Shown here: positions 25,308 through 33,765 of the stretch, piece after piece
Layout: each line of letters opens with the position of its first letter
Numbering within the stretch: position 1 is the first letter of the stretch
Origin: Guptibacillus hwajinpoensis
Lineage (GTDB): Bacteria > Bacillota > Bacilli > Bacillales > Guptibacillaceae
Direction: 5' to 3'
Assembly: GCF_020524165.1 (NCBI RefSeq)
Contig: NZ_JAIVKU010000009.1
Coordinates: forward strand, 1-59,026
Length of the DNA: 59,026 nucleotides
Made by a program: the position numbers and the translations under genes
Notes under the pieces: model-generated
The model's input: only the letters and a program-made list of their open reading frames with translations
Database searches by the model: none
What the model was told of the DNA's origin: nothing

Positions 25308-26498
25308 TTACTCAGTGATTGTTGCTACAACGCCTGCGCCTACAGTACGTCCACCTTCACGGATAGAGAACTTAGTTCCATCTTCGATAGCGATTGGAGC
25401 GATAAGTTCAACTGTCATTTCGATGTTGTCTCCAGGCATAACCATTTCTACGCCTTCTGGAAGAGCGATTGTACCAGTTACGTCAGTTGTACGGAAGTAG
25501 AACTGAGGACGGTAGTTAGCGAAGAATGGAGTGTGACGTCCACCCTCTTCTTTTGAAAGAACGTATACTTCAGCTTGGAATTTAGTGTGAGCTTTTACAG
25601 TTCCTGGCTTAACAAGAACTTGTCCGCGCTGAATGTCGTCACGGGATACACCACGAAGAAGTGCACCAATGTTGTCGCCAGCTTCAGCATAGTCAAGAAG
25701 CTTACGGAACATTTCAACACCAGTAACTGTTGTTTTCTTGTTCTCTTCTGCAAGACCAAGGATTTCAACTTCGTCACCGACTTTAACTTGTCCACGCTCA
25801 ACACGGCCAGTTGCAACTGTACCACGACCAGTGATTGAGAATACGTCCTCAACTGGCATCATGAATGGCTTGTCAGTGTCACGTGTTGGAGTTGGGATAT
25901 ACTCATCAACTGCGTCCATAAGTTCGAAGATTTTTGCTTCGTACTCATCGTCGCCTTCAAGAGCTTTAAGAGCTGAACCTTTGATTACTGGAACTTCGTC
26001 GCCATCAAAGTCGTATTCAGAAAGAAGATCACGAACTTCCATTTCAACTAGTTCAAGTAGTTCTTCGTCGTCAACCATGTCACACTTGTTCAAGAATACA
26101 ACAAGCATAGGTACACCAACTTGACGAGAAAGAAGGATGTGCTCACGAGTTTGTGGCATTGGGCCGTCAGCAGCAGATACTACTAGAATTCCTCCGTCCA
26201 TTTGTGCAGCACCAGTGATCATGTTTTTAACATAGTCAGCGTGACCTGGGCAGTCAACGTGCGCATAGTGACGGTTTTCAGTTTCGTACTCAACGTGTGC
26301 AGTTGAGATTGTGATTCCACGTTCGCGCTCTTCAGGAGCACCATCGATTTGGTCATAAGCCATAGCAGTACCGCTACCTGAACGCTTGTGAAGCACAGAA
26401 GTGATCGCAGCTGTTAGAGTAGTTTTACCATGGTCAACGTGTCCAATTGTACCAATGTTAACGTGGGGCTTGGAGCGGTCGAATTTTTCTTTTGACAT
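25308..26498 (-). CDS. tuf: translation elongation factor Tu
   Basis: EF-Tu is 396 residues, the same length as the Bacillus protein. GTPase motifs are GHVDHGKT (G1, 19-26), DCPGHADY (G3) and NKCD (G4), with the catalytic His in the GHADY segment. It delivers aminoacyl-tRNA to the ribosome. Domains 2 and 3 carry the conserved GRGTVATGRVERG segment. It is the last gene of the str operon, separated from fusA by a 106-base gap that holds a long perfect hairpin. Confidence 0.99.
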   Translation of the reverse strand: MSKEKFDRSKPHVNIGTIGHVDHGKTTLTAAITSVLHKRSGSGTAMAYDQIDGAPEERERGITISTAHVEYETENRHYAHVDCPGHADYVKNMITGAAQMDGGILVVSAADGPMPQTREHILLSRQVGVPMLVVFLNKCDMVDDEELLELVEMEVRDLLSEYDFDGDEVPVIKGSALKALEGDDEYEAKIFELMDAVDEYIPTPTRDTDKPFMMPVEDVFSITGRGTVATGRVERGQVKVGDEVEILGLAEENKKTTVTGVEMFRKLLDYAEAGDNIGALLRGVSRDDIQRGQVLVKPGTVKAHTKFQAEVYVLSKEEGGRHTPFFANYRPQFYFRTTDVTGTIALPEGVEMVMPGDNIEMTVELIAPIAIEDGTKFSIREGGRTVGAGVVATITE

Positions 26499-26538
26499 TA
26501 GTGTTTCCTCCTTTAATTACCAAGAAATTATCTATGCC

Positions 26539-26575
26539 AAGATAGGCGTAAGAATAAATCAATCTCGCCTATCTT
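26539..26575 (-). promoter_or_regulatory. perfect hairpin in the fusA-tuf intergenic region
   Basis: AAGATAGGCG and CGCCTATCTT form a perfect 10-bp stem with a 17-base loop, about 30 bases upstream of the tuf ribosome binding site. It lacks a T run and so is not a normal terminator. It may stabilise or process the mRNA to allow more EF-Tu than EF-G. Confidence 0.6.
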
Positions 26576-26604
26576 AGATTACAACAAAAGTTGGTTTGCT
26601 ACAA

Positions 26605-28683
26605 TTATTCGCCTGTAGCTTTTTTAATGATTTCTTCAGAAATTGATTTAGGTACTTGCTCGTAGTGATCGAAAGTCATTGTGTAAGTACCACGACCTTG
26701 TGTACGAGAACGAAGTGTTGTTGCATAACCAAACATTTCTGAAAGTGGAACGAATGCATTGATAACTTGAGCGTTTCCGCGTGCAGTCATACCTTCAACA
26801 CGTCCACGACGGCTAGTTACATCGCCCATGATGTCTCCCATATATTCTTCTGGCACTACAACTTCAACTTTCATCATAGGCTCAAGAAGAGCAGGGTCAC
26901 AAACAGTTTTAGCTTTTTTCAAAGCCATAGATGCTGCGATCTTAAATGCCATTTCGTTTGAGTCAACGTCATGGTAAGATCCATCAACAAGACGAGCTTT
27001 CACATCGATTAGTGGGTAGCCTGCAAGAAGGCCGTTAGCCATTGCATCGCGAAGACCAGCTTCTACAGCAGGGATGTATTCACGTGGAACAACACCACCA
27101 ACGATTTTGTTTTCAAATTCAAATCCTGCGCCTTCTTCGTTAGGTTCAAATTCAACCCATACGTGTCCGAATTGTCCACGACCACCAGACTGACGTACGA
27201 ATTTACCTTCAACCTTACCAGCTTGACGGATTGATTCACGATAAGCAACCTGAGGTGCACCAACAGTTGCTTCAACTTTAAACTCACGACGTAAACGGTC
27301 AACGATGATGTCAAGGTGAAGCTCACCCATTCCAGAAATAATCGTTTGGCCAGTTTCTTCGTTTGTTTCAGTTTTGAAAGTTGGATCCTCTTCAGCAAGC
27401 TTAGCTAGAGCTACAGACATTTTATCCTGGTCACTCTTCGTCTTAGGCTCGATTGCTACTGAGATAACTGGATCTGGGAAGTCCATAGATTCAAGGATAA
27501 CAGTATCCTTTTCATCACATAGAGTATCACCAGTCGAAGTGTCTTTCAAACCAACTGCCGCTGCGATATCCCCTGCATATACAGTAGAGATTTCTTCACG
27601 AGAGTTAGCGTGCATCTGAAGAATACGCCCTACACGTTCACGCTTGTCTTTAGTCGAGTTCTTAACATAAGAACCAGAAGAAAGCGTTCCTGAGTAAACG
27701 CGGAAGAATGTAAGCTTACCAACGTAAGGGTCAGTCATTACTTTAAATGCAAGTGCAGAGAAAGGACCATTATCGTCAGCAGTACGAATTACTTCTTCTT
27801 CAGAATCTTTTAGATGACCTTTAATTGCTGGAACATCTAGAGGTGAAGGAAGGTAGTCTAGTACAGCATCAAGAACGAGCTGAACGCCTTTGTTCTTAAA
27901 TGCAGAACCACAAAGTACAGGGTAGAATTCAACGTTACAAGTTCCTTTACGGATTGCAGCTTTGATTTCTTCAACAGTAAGTTCTTCACCTTCAAGATAT
28001 TTCATCATAAGATCTTCTTCAAGCTCAGCGACAGCCTCGATAAGTTTCGTGCGGTACTCTTCAGCTTGTTCCTTGTATTCAGCAGGAATTTCGCGTGATT
28101 CTGTACGTGAACCAAGATCATCAAGATAATAGAAAGCTTCCATTGTAATGAGATCAATGATTCCTTCGAATTCATCTTCAGCACCGATTGGTAGCTGAAT
28201 AGGGTGTGCGTTTGCTTGTAGGCGCTCATTTAGTGTACCTGTAGAGTATAGGAAGTCTGCTCCAAGTTTATCCATCTTGTTAATGAATACAATACGTGGT
28301 ACGCCGTAGTTAGTAGCTTGACGCCAAACAGTTTCTGTTTGTGGTTCAACACCAGATTGTGCATCAAGTACTGCAACTGCTCCATCCAATACACGCAAAG
28401 AACGTTCAACTTCTACTGTGAAGTCTACGTGACCAGGCGTGTCAATGATGTTAACACGGTGATCTTTCCACTGGGCAGTGGTAGCAGCAGAAGTGATCGT
28501 GATTCCACGCTCTTGCTCCTGCTCCATCCAGTCCATTTGTGATCCACCTTCGTGAGTTTCACCAATTTTGTGGATACGCCCTGAGTAGAAAAGAATACGC
28601 TCAGTAGTTGTTGTTTTACCAGCATCGATGTGAGCCATGATACCGATATTACGTGTATCTCTTAAGGAGAATTCTCTTGCCAT
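26605..28683 (-). CDS. fusA: translation elongation factor G
   Basis: EF-G is 692 residues, equal to the Bacillus length. The GTPase domain shows AHIDAGKTTT (G1), DTPGHVDF (G3) and NKMD (G4). Domain IV includes the SGGRGQFGHVWVEFEP segment, and the C-terminal domain ends with YEQVPKSISEEI. It drives ribosomal translocation and recycling. It lies 46 bases after rpsG in the str operon. Confidence 0.99.
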   Translation of the reverse strand: MAREFSLRDTRNIGIMAHIDAGKTTTTERILFYSGRIHKIGETHEGGSQMDWMEQEQERGITITSAATTAQWKDHRVNIIDTPGHVDFTVEVERSLRVLDGAVAVLDAQSGVEPQTETVWRQATNYGVPRIVFINKMDKLGADFLYSTGTLNERLQANAHPIQLPIGAEDEFEGIIDLITMEAFYYLDDLGSRTESREIPAEYKEQAEEYRTKLIEAVAELEEDLMMKYLEGEELTVEEIKAAIRKGTCNVEFYPVLCGSAFKNKGVQLVLDAVLDYLPSPLDVPAIKGHLKDSEEEVIRTADDNGPFSALAFKVMTDPYVGKLTFFRVYSGTLSSGSYVKNSTKDKRERVGRILQMHANSREEISTVYAGDIAAAVGLKDTSTGDTLCDEKDTVILESMDFPDPVISVAIEPKTKSDQDKMSVALAKLAEEDPTFKTETNEETGQTIISGMGELHLDIIVDRLRREFKVEATVGAPQVAYRESIRQAGKVEGKFVRQSGGRGQFGHVWVEFEPNEEGAGFEFENKIVGGVVPREYIPAVEAGLRDAMANGLLAGYPLIDVKARLVDGSYHDVDSNEMAFKIAASMALKKAKTVCDPALLEPMMKVEVVVPEEYMGDIMGDVTSRRGRVEGMTARGNAQVINAFVPLSEMFGYATTLRSRTQGRGTYTMTFDHYEQVPKSISEEIIKKATGE

Positions 28684-28729
28684 TAGTATTTCTCCTTCCT
28701 TTTATAAAGGGATTTGGGTTGTGTGCTGA

Positions 28730-29200
28730 TTACCAGCGATAGTGAGCAAACGCTTTGTTTGCTTCAGCCATTTTGTGCATTTCTTCACGCTTCTTAACAG
28801 AAGCACCTGTGTTGTTAGCAGCATCCATAATTTCGTTAGCAAGTCTTTCTACCATAGTCTTTTCACCGCGAAGACGGGAATAGTTCACAAGATAGCGAAG
28901 ACCTAGAGTTGTACGACGATCTGGACGAACTTCAACTGGTACCTGGTAGTTTGCACCACCAACACGACGAGCGCGTACTTCAAGTACTGGCATAACGTTT
29001 TTTAACGCTTGGTCAAATACTTCCATAGCCTCTGTGTTTGTGCGTTCCTGGATAAGATCAAACGCTTTGTATAGTACCTGCTGAGCTTTACCTTTCTGAC
29101 CGTCTACCATAAGGCGGTTGATCAGGCGAGTAACTAGCTTGGATTTGTAAATTGGATCTGGTAATACGTCACGACGTTCTACTGGACCTTTACGTGGCAT
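28730..29200 (-). CDS. rpsG: 30S ribosomal protein S7
   Basis: S7 is 156 residues with MPRKGPVERRDVLPDPIY and the GGANYQVPVEVRPDRR loop. It starts assembly of the small-subunit head and lies at the E site. It follows rpsL by 39 bases, the standard str operon order. Confidence 0.99.
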   Translation of the reverse strand: MPRKGPVERRDVLPDPIYKSKLVTRLINRLMVDGQKGKAQQVLYKAFDLIQERTNTEAMEVFDQALKNVMPVLEVRARRVGGANYQVPVEVRPDRRTTLGLRYLVNYSRLRGEKTMVERLANEIMDAANNTGASVKKREEMHKMAEANKAFAHYRW

Positions 29201-29239
29201 GGGTTAACCCCCTTTCATTATTTAATAAAATGATAGCTA

Positions 29240-29662
29240 TTATTTCTTAGCTTCTTTCGGTCTCTTAGTACCGTATTTAGAACGACCTTGTCTACGATCG
29301 TTAACACCTGCAGTGTCAAGCGCACCACGAACGATGTGGTAACGTACACCCGGTAAATCCTTAACACGTCCTCCACGGATAAGCACGACACTGTGCTCCT
29401 GAAGGTTGTGGCCGATACCTGGGATATAAGCTGTTACTTCAATTCCGTTAGTAAGACGAACACGAGCGTATTTACGCAATGCGGAGTTCGGCTTCTTAGG
29501 AGTCATCGTACCTACACGAGTACATACACCACGTTTTTGTGGAGATGAAAGGTCTGTATGAGACTTTTTGAAGCTGTTATACCCTTTGTTCAATGCTGGA
29601 GAATCGGATTTCTTTGTTTTAGAAACGCGTCCTTTGCGAACAAGTTGGTTAATAGTTGGCAT
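29240..29662 (-). CDS. rpsL: 30S ribosomal protein S12
   Basis: S12 is 140 residues with MPTINQLVRKGR at the start, the decoding loop TPKKPNSALRK and the second loop GRVKDLPGVRYHIVRG. The lysines at which streptomycin-resistance changes occur are wild type. The start was placed at the ATG of MPTIN, which follows the GGGAGG site; an upstream extension of 14 codons is discarded. It is preceded by a nested hairpin just after rplGB. Confidence 0.99.
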   Translation of the reverse strand: MPTINQLVRKGRVSKTKKSDSPALNKGYNSFKKSHTDLSSPQKRGVCTRVGTMTPKKPNSALRKYARVRLTNGIEVTAYIPGIGHNLQEHSVVLIRGGRVKDLPGVRYHIVRGALDTAGVNDRRQGRSKYGTKRPKEAKK

Positions 29663-29734
29663 TTTGTTTTCCTCCCTTCTTTTGTTAATAGCAAGCCCAC
29701 ACATCCAGGTGGTTCATGTATAGATAAAAGGAAA

Positions 29735-29772
29735 GTTTTTGCCTGACAGGGCATGCCTTGCCCGGCAAAAAC
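29735..29772 (-). promoter_or_regulatory. nested stem-loop between rplGB and rpsL
   Basis: GTTTTTGCC and GGCAAAAAC form an outer 9-bp stem. Inside it, GGGCA and TGCCC form a second stem. The structure starts two bases after the rplGB stop codon and lies about 70 bases before rpsL. No T run follows, so it looks like a processing or protein-binding element more than a terminator. Confidence 0.55.
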
Positions 29773-29774
29773 GG

Positions 29775-30023
29775 TTATGCTTTTATCGTAACTGTTGCTG
29801 CGCCGACTTCGATCCCGCATGCCTTACCAAGCTTCTTCATAGAATCCACTCGATGAACTGGTATGCTTTTCTCTTCGGCGAGTGCAACAACTTTAGAAGT
29901 TACCCTGCGATCAGCGTCGTCAGCGATGAAAACTTCCTTCGCTTCTCCAATCTGGAGGGCCTTTAGAGTTTGTTTCGTCCCAATAATCAATTCATCTGCC
30001 TGTGATACTTTTTCATAAGACAC
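29775..30023 (-). CDS. rplGB: L7Ae-family K-turn RNA-binding protein YbxF
   Basis: The 82-residue L7Ae/L30e/S12e/Gadd45 fold protein is the same length as B. subtilis YbxF, with MKKLGKACGIEVGAA near the C-terminus. YbxF binds kink-turn RNA motifs and associates with ribosomes in growing cells; its exact task is unclear. The start is GTG, 8 bases after GGAGG; an ATG two codons earlier sits too close to that site. It is the first gene of the str operon and lies just after its promoter. Confidence 0.93.
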   Translation of the reverse strand: MSYEKVSQADELIIGTKQTLKALQIGEAKEVFIADDADRRVTSKVVALAEEKSIPVHRVDSMKKLGKACGIEVGAATVTIKA

Positions 30024-30051
30024 GAACATATCCTCCAAAGTAACAGGATTA

Positions 30052-30097
30052 TCGGGAGCACCTTGGATATAATATCACCCTGCACTCCCGATGTCAA
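30052..30097 (-). promoter_or_regulatory. str operon promoter with flanking inverted repeat
   Basis: A strong sigma-A promoter has TTGACA (30092-30097), 17 bp, TATTAT (30069-30074), between rpoC and rplGB. A perfect 7-bp inverted repeat, TCGGGAG (30052-30058) and CTCCCGA (30085-30091), brackets the -10. One arm is in the spacer next to the -35 and the other near +5. Confidence 0.88.
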
Positions 30098-30109
30098 CAC
30101 TTCCCCTGT

Positions 30110-33100
30110 TTATTCTTGACTAACTAATGCACTTTCTTCTTGCTCTAAAAGCTGTTCAGCCTCTTGAGCTTCACCAGCTACGTTGATTCTACGGTAACGT
30201 TGCATACCGGTACCTGCAGGAACAAGCTTACCGATAATAACATTTTCCTTAAGACCTAGTAGCTCATCACGCTTACCTTTGATCGCTGCATCAGTTAGGA
30301 CACGCGTTGTTTCCTGGAAGGATGCTGCTGATAAGAATGACTCCGTTTCAAGAGAAGCTTTCGTAATACCAAGAAGAACTGGACGACCAGTTGCAGGTAA
30401 ACCACCTTGTTTAAGAACTTTGCGGTTAACACCTTTAAACTGGTGAATGTCGATGAGAGATCCTGGTAGTACTTCTGTATCACCAGCGTCGATCACACGG
30501 ATCTTGCGCATCATCTGACGCACCATAACTTCAACGTGCTTATCGCCAATCTCAACACCCTGCATACGGTATACCTTCTGTACTTCAGCAAGAAGATACT
30601 CTTGAACGCCGTCGATACCGCTTATTGTAAGGAGTTGTTTAGGGTCGATCGAACCTTCAGTAAGAGGTTGACCCGCCTTCACTTCGTCTCCAATAACAAC
30701 TTTCAAACGTGCACCGTAAGGCACAGGGTAGTTTCTTGTCTCGGTTTCACCTTGAACGACAATCTCTTTCTTCTCTTTTACCTCAGCTAAATCAATCACT
30801 TTACCATCTAGCTCAGACACAACAGCCTGACCTTTCGGGTTACGTGCCTCAAATAGCTCCTGGATACGAGGAAGACCTTGAGTGATATCGTCTCCGGCAA
30901 CCCCACCTGTGTGGAATGTACGCATCGTCAACTGTGTACCTGGCTCACCGATTGATTGAGCAGCAATGATTCCGACTGCTTCACCAACTTCAACACGAGT
31001 ACCAGTTGCAAGGTTGCGTCCATAACACTTCTTACATACGCCATGACTTGTGCTACATGTAAAGGCAGAGCGGATATAAACATTTTCAATACCTGCTTCT
31101 ACGATTTCAGTAGCGATGTCTTCTGTAATTAGGTTGTTTTTCTCAACAAGAACTTCATTTGTCTCAGGATGTCTAACTTTCTTAAAGGCAACACGGCCAA
31201 CAAGTCGGTCATATAGTCCTTCGATTAATTCATTGCCATTTTTAATGGCGCTAACTTCAAGGCCACGATCCGTACCACAATCGTCTTCACGTACGATGAC
31301 ATCTTGTGCCACGTCAACAAGACGACGAGTAAGGTAACCTGAGTCAGCTGTTTTAAGTGCCGTATCGGCAAGACCTTTACGCGCACCGTGGGTTGAAATA
31401 AAGTACTCAAGTACCGTTAGACCTTCACGGAAGCTGGATTTGATTGGAAGTTCGATGATCTGTCCAGATGGGTTAGCCATCAATCCACGCATACCTGCGA
31501 GTTGAGTAAAGTTAGAAGCATTACCACGGGCACCAGAATCACTCATCATAAAGATTGGGTTATCTTTTTCGAGTCGATTCATTAGTTTTTCCTGGATACG
31601 ATCCTTCGCACTACTCCAAATCGCGATAACACGATCATAACGTTCATCGTCGGTAATAAGACCGCGACGGAACTGTTTAAGAACCTTTTCAACTTTTTCT
31701 TCTGCTTCATGGACAATTTCTTGCTTCTCAGCAAGTACCACTACGTCAGCTACACCAACGGTAATACCAGCTTTTGTCGAGAACTTGAAGCCAAGATCTT
31801 TCATACGGTCAAGCATGCGAGACGTTTCTGTAACTTTGAAACGCTTGAACACCTCAGCGATGATCTTACCAAGAATGCCTTTCTTAAATGGTGCGATCAG
31901 TTCGCGTTGAGCAATTTCTTCTTTAACGTTCACACCATGAGGAAGGAAATAATGCTCTGGTGTCGCAATTTCAAGATTACTTGTTGTCGGTTCATTAATA
32001 TATGGGAAAGACTCCGGAAGAATTTCGTTGAAAATCAACTTACCTACCGTTGTCACAAGCAATTGCTTGTTCTGCTCTTCAGTAAAGGCAGATTTATTTA
32101 GTGAAGCAGCAGGAATTGCTACTCGAGAATGTAAATGTGCAAATCCATTCTGGTATGCAATGAGTGCTTCATTTGTATCTTTGTATACAGAACCCTCACC
32201 GATTGCTCCTTCACGTTCCATTGTTAAGTAATAGTTACCTAGTACCATATCCTGTGAAGGGGTAACAACTGGTTTTCCATCTTTCGGGTTAAGAATGTTT
32301 TGTGCAGCAAGCATTAAAATGCGTGCTTCAGCTTGTGCTTCAGCAGATAGCGGCACGTGAACGGCCATTTGGTCACCATCAAAGTCAGCGTTATAGGCTG
32401 TACATACGAGTGGGTGAAGACGAATAGCGCGTCCTTCAACAAGAATTGGCTCAAACGCCTGAATACCAAGTCTGTGAAGCGTAGGTGCACGGTTTAAAAG
32501 AACTGGATGTTCTTTGATTACGTTTTCCAATACGTCCCAAACTTCAGGGTGAACTTTTTCTACTTTACGTTTCGCACTCTTAATATTGTGTGCAAGTCCC
32601 TTTGATACAAGCTCTTTCATGACGAAAGGTTTGAATAGTTCAAGCGCCATTTCTTTCGGAAGTCCACACTGATACATCTTCAAGTGAGGTCCAACGACGA
32701 TAACGGAACGACCTGAATAGTCAACACGCTTACCTAATAGATTCTGACGGAAACGACCTTGCTTCCCTTTCAGCATGTGAGAAAGAGATTTCAATGGACG
32801 GTTACCAGGACCTGTTACCGGACGACCGCGACGGCCGTTATCAATAAGGGCATCGACAGCTTCTTGAAGCATACGCTTCTCATTCTGTACGATAATGCTT
32901 GGTGCGCCAAGATCCAACAAACGCTTCAGGCGGTTATTACGGTTAATAACACGACGATACAGATCATTTAGATCTGATGTCGCGAATCGTCCACCATCAA
33001 GCTGTACCATCGGACGAAGCTCTGGTGGAATAACCGGAAGGACATCTAAAATCATCCAAGAAGGGTTATTTCCTGAGCCACGGAAAGCCTCAAGTACTTC

Positions 33101-33730
33101 AAGACGTTTAATCGCACGCGTTCTGCGTTGGCCTTGTGCTGTTTTAAGCTCTTCTTTAAGAATATCGACTTCTTTATCAAGATCGATATCAAAAAGAAGT
33201 CTGCGGATTGCTTCCGCACCCATTTCTGCAGAGAATGTTTTGCCATACTTTTCACGATATGCGCGATATTCTTTCTCTGAAAGAAGTTGTTTCTTCTCAA
33301 GCGGCGTGTCACCAGCTTCAGTTACAACGTAAGAAGCAAAGTAAATCACTTCTTCTAGTGCACGGGGTGACATGTCGAGAACAAGTCCCATACGACTTGG
33401 AATGCCTTTAAAGTACCAGATGTGAGAGACAGGAGCAGCTAGCTCGATGTGCCCCATTCTCTCACGACGGACTTTCGCACGTGTGACTTCAACTCCGCAG
33501 CGGTCACAAACGACGCCTTTATAACGGATACGCTTGTATTTCCCACAATGACATTCCCAGTCCTTTGTGGGTCCGAAGATACGCTCACAGAAAAGTCCAT
33601 CTTTCTCTGGCTTCAAGGTACGGTAGTTAATGGTTTCTGGCTTCTTAACTTCTCCTCTTGACCAGGAGCGGATTTTATCCGGTGACGCCAGACCGATTTT
33701 CATATACTCAAATTTATTGACATCTATCAA
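30110..33730 (-). CDS. rpoC: DNA-directed RNA polymerase subunit beta'
   Basis: The 1206-residue protein is of the expected size for Bacillus. The N-terminal zinc site (CHCGKYKR...CDRCG), the catalytic magnesium loop NADFDGDQ, the trigger loop region SIGEPGTQLTMRTFHTGG and the second zinc site ending CKKCYG are all present. The start is TTG, 8 bases after GGGAGG. It lies 35 bases after rpoB in the same operon. The str operon promoter lies just past its stop codon. Confidence 0.99.
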   Translation of the reverse strand: MIDVNKFEYMKIGLASPDKIRSWSRGEVKKPETINYRTLKPEKDGLFCERIFGPTKDWECHCGKYKRIRYKGVVCDRCGVEVTRAKVRRERMGHIELAAPVSHIWYFKGIPSRMGLVLDMSPRALEEVIYFASYVVTEAGDTPLEKKQLLSEKEYRAYREKYGKTFSAEMGAEAIRRLLFDIDLDKEVDILKEELKTAQGQRRTRAIKRLEVLEAFRGSGNNPSWMILDVLPVIPPELRPMVQLDGGRFATSDLNDLYRRVINRNNRLKRLLDLGAPSIIVQNEKRMLQEAVDALIDNGRRGRPVTGPGNRPLKSLSHMLKGKQGRFRQNLLGKRVDYSGRSVIVVGPHLKMYQCGLPKEMALELFKPFVMKELVSKGLAHNIKSAKRKVEKVHPEVWDVLENVIKEHPVLLNRAPTLHRLGIQAFEPILVEGRAIRLHPLVCTAYNADFDGDQMAVHVPLSAEAQAEARILMLAAQNILNPKDGKPVVTPSQDMVLGNYYLTMEREGAIGEGSVYKDTNEALIAYQNGFAHLHSRVAIPAASLNKSAFTEEQNKQLLVTTVGKLIFNEILPESFPYINEPTTSNLEIATPEHYFLPHGVNVKEEIAQRELIAPFKKGILGKIIAEVFKRFKVTETSRMLDRMKDLGFKFSTKAGITVGVADVVVLAEKQEIVHEAEEKVEKVLKQFRRGLITDDERYDRVIAIWSSAKDRIQEKLMNRLEKDNPIFMMSDSGARGNASNFTQLAGMRGLMANPSGQIIELPIKSSFREGLTVLEYFISTHGARKGLADTALKTADSGYLTRRLVDVAQDVIVREDDCGTDRGLEVSAIKNGNELIEGLYDRLVGRVAFKKVRHPETNEVLVEKNNLITEDIATEIVEAGIENVYIRSAFTCSTSHGVCKKCYGRNLATGTRVEVGEAVGIIAAQSIGEPGTQLTMRTFHTGGVAGDDITQGLPRIQELFEARNPKGQAVVSELDGKVIDLAEVKEKKEIVVQGETETRNYPVPYGARLKVVIGDEVKAGQPLTEGSIDPKQLLTISGIDGVQEYLLAEVQKVYRMQGVEIGDKHVEVMVRQMMRKIRVIDAGDTEVLPGSLIDIHQFKGVNRKVLKQGGLPATGRPVLLGITKASLETESFLSAASFQETTRVLTDAAIKGKRDELLGLKENVIIGKLVPAGTGMQRYRRINVAGEAQEAEQLLEQEESALVSQE

Positions 33731-33765
33731 GGGGCCTACCTCCCTTTAGAATTCAGGTTTAACCC

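Noticed and set aside
26576..26604. Separate tuf promoter in the fusA-tuf gap
   Set aside because: The best pair (TTGTAG-17-TAATCT) matches half of each hexamer, so it was not called.
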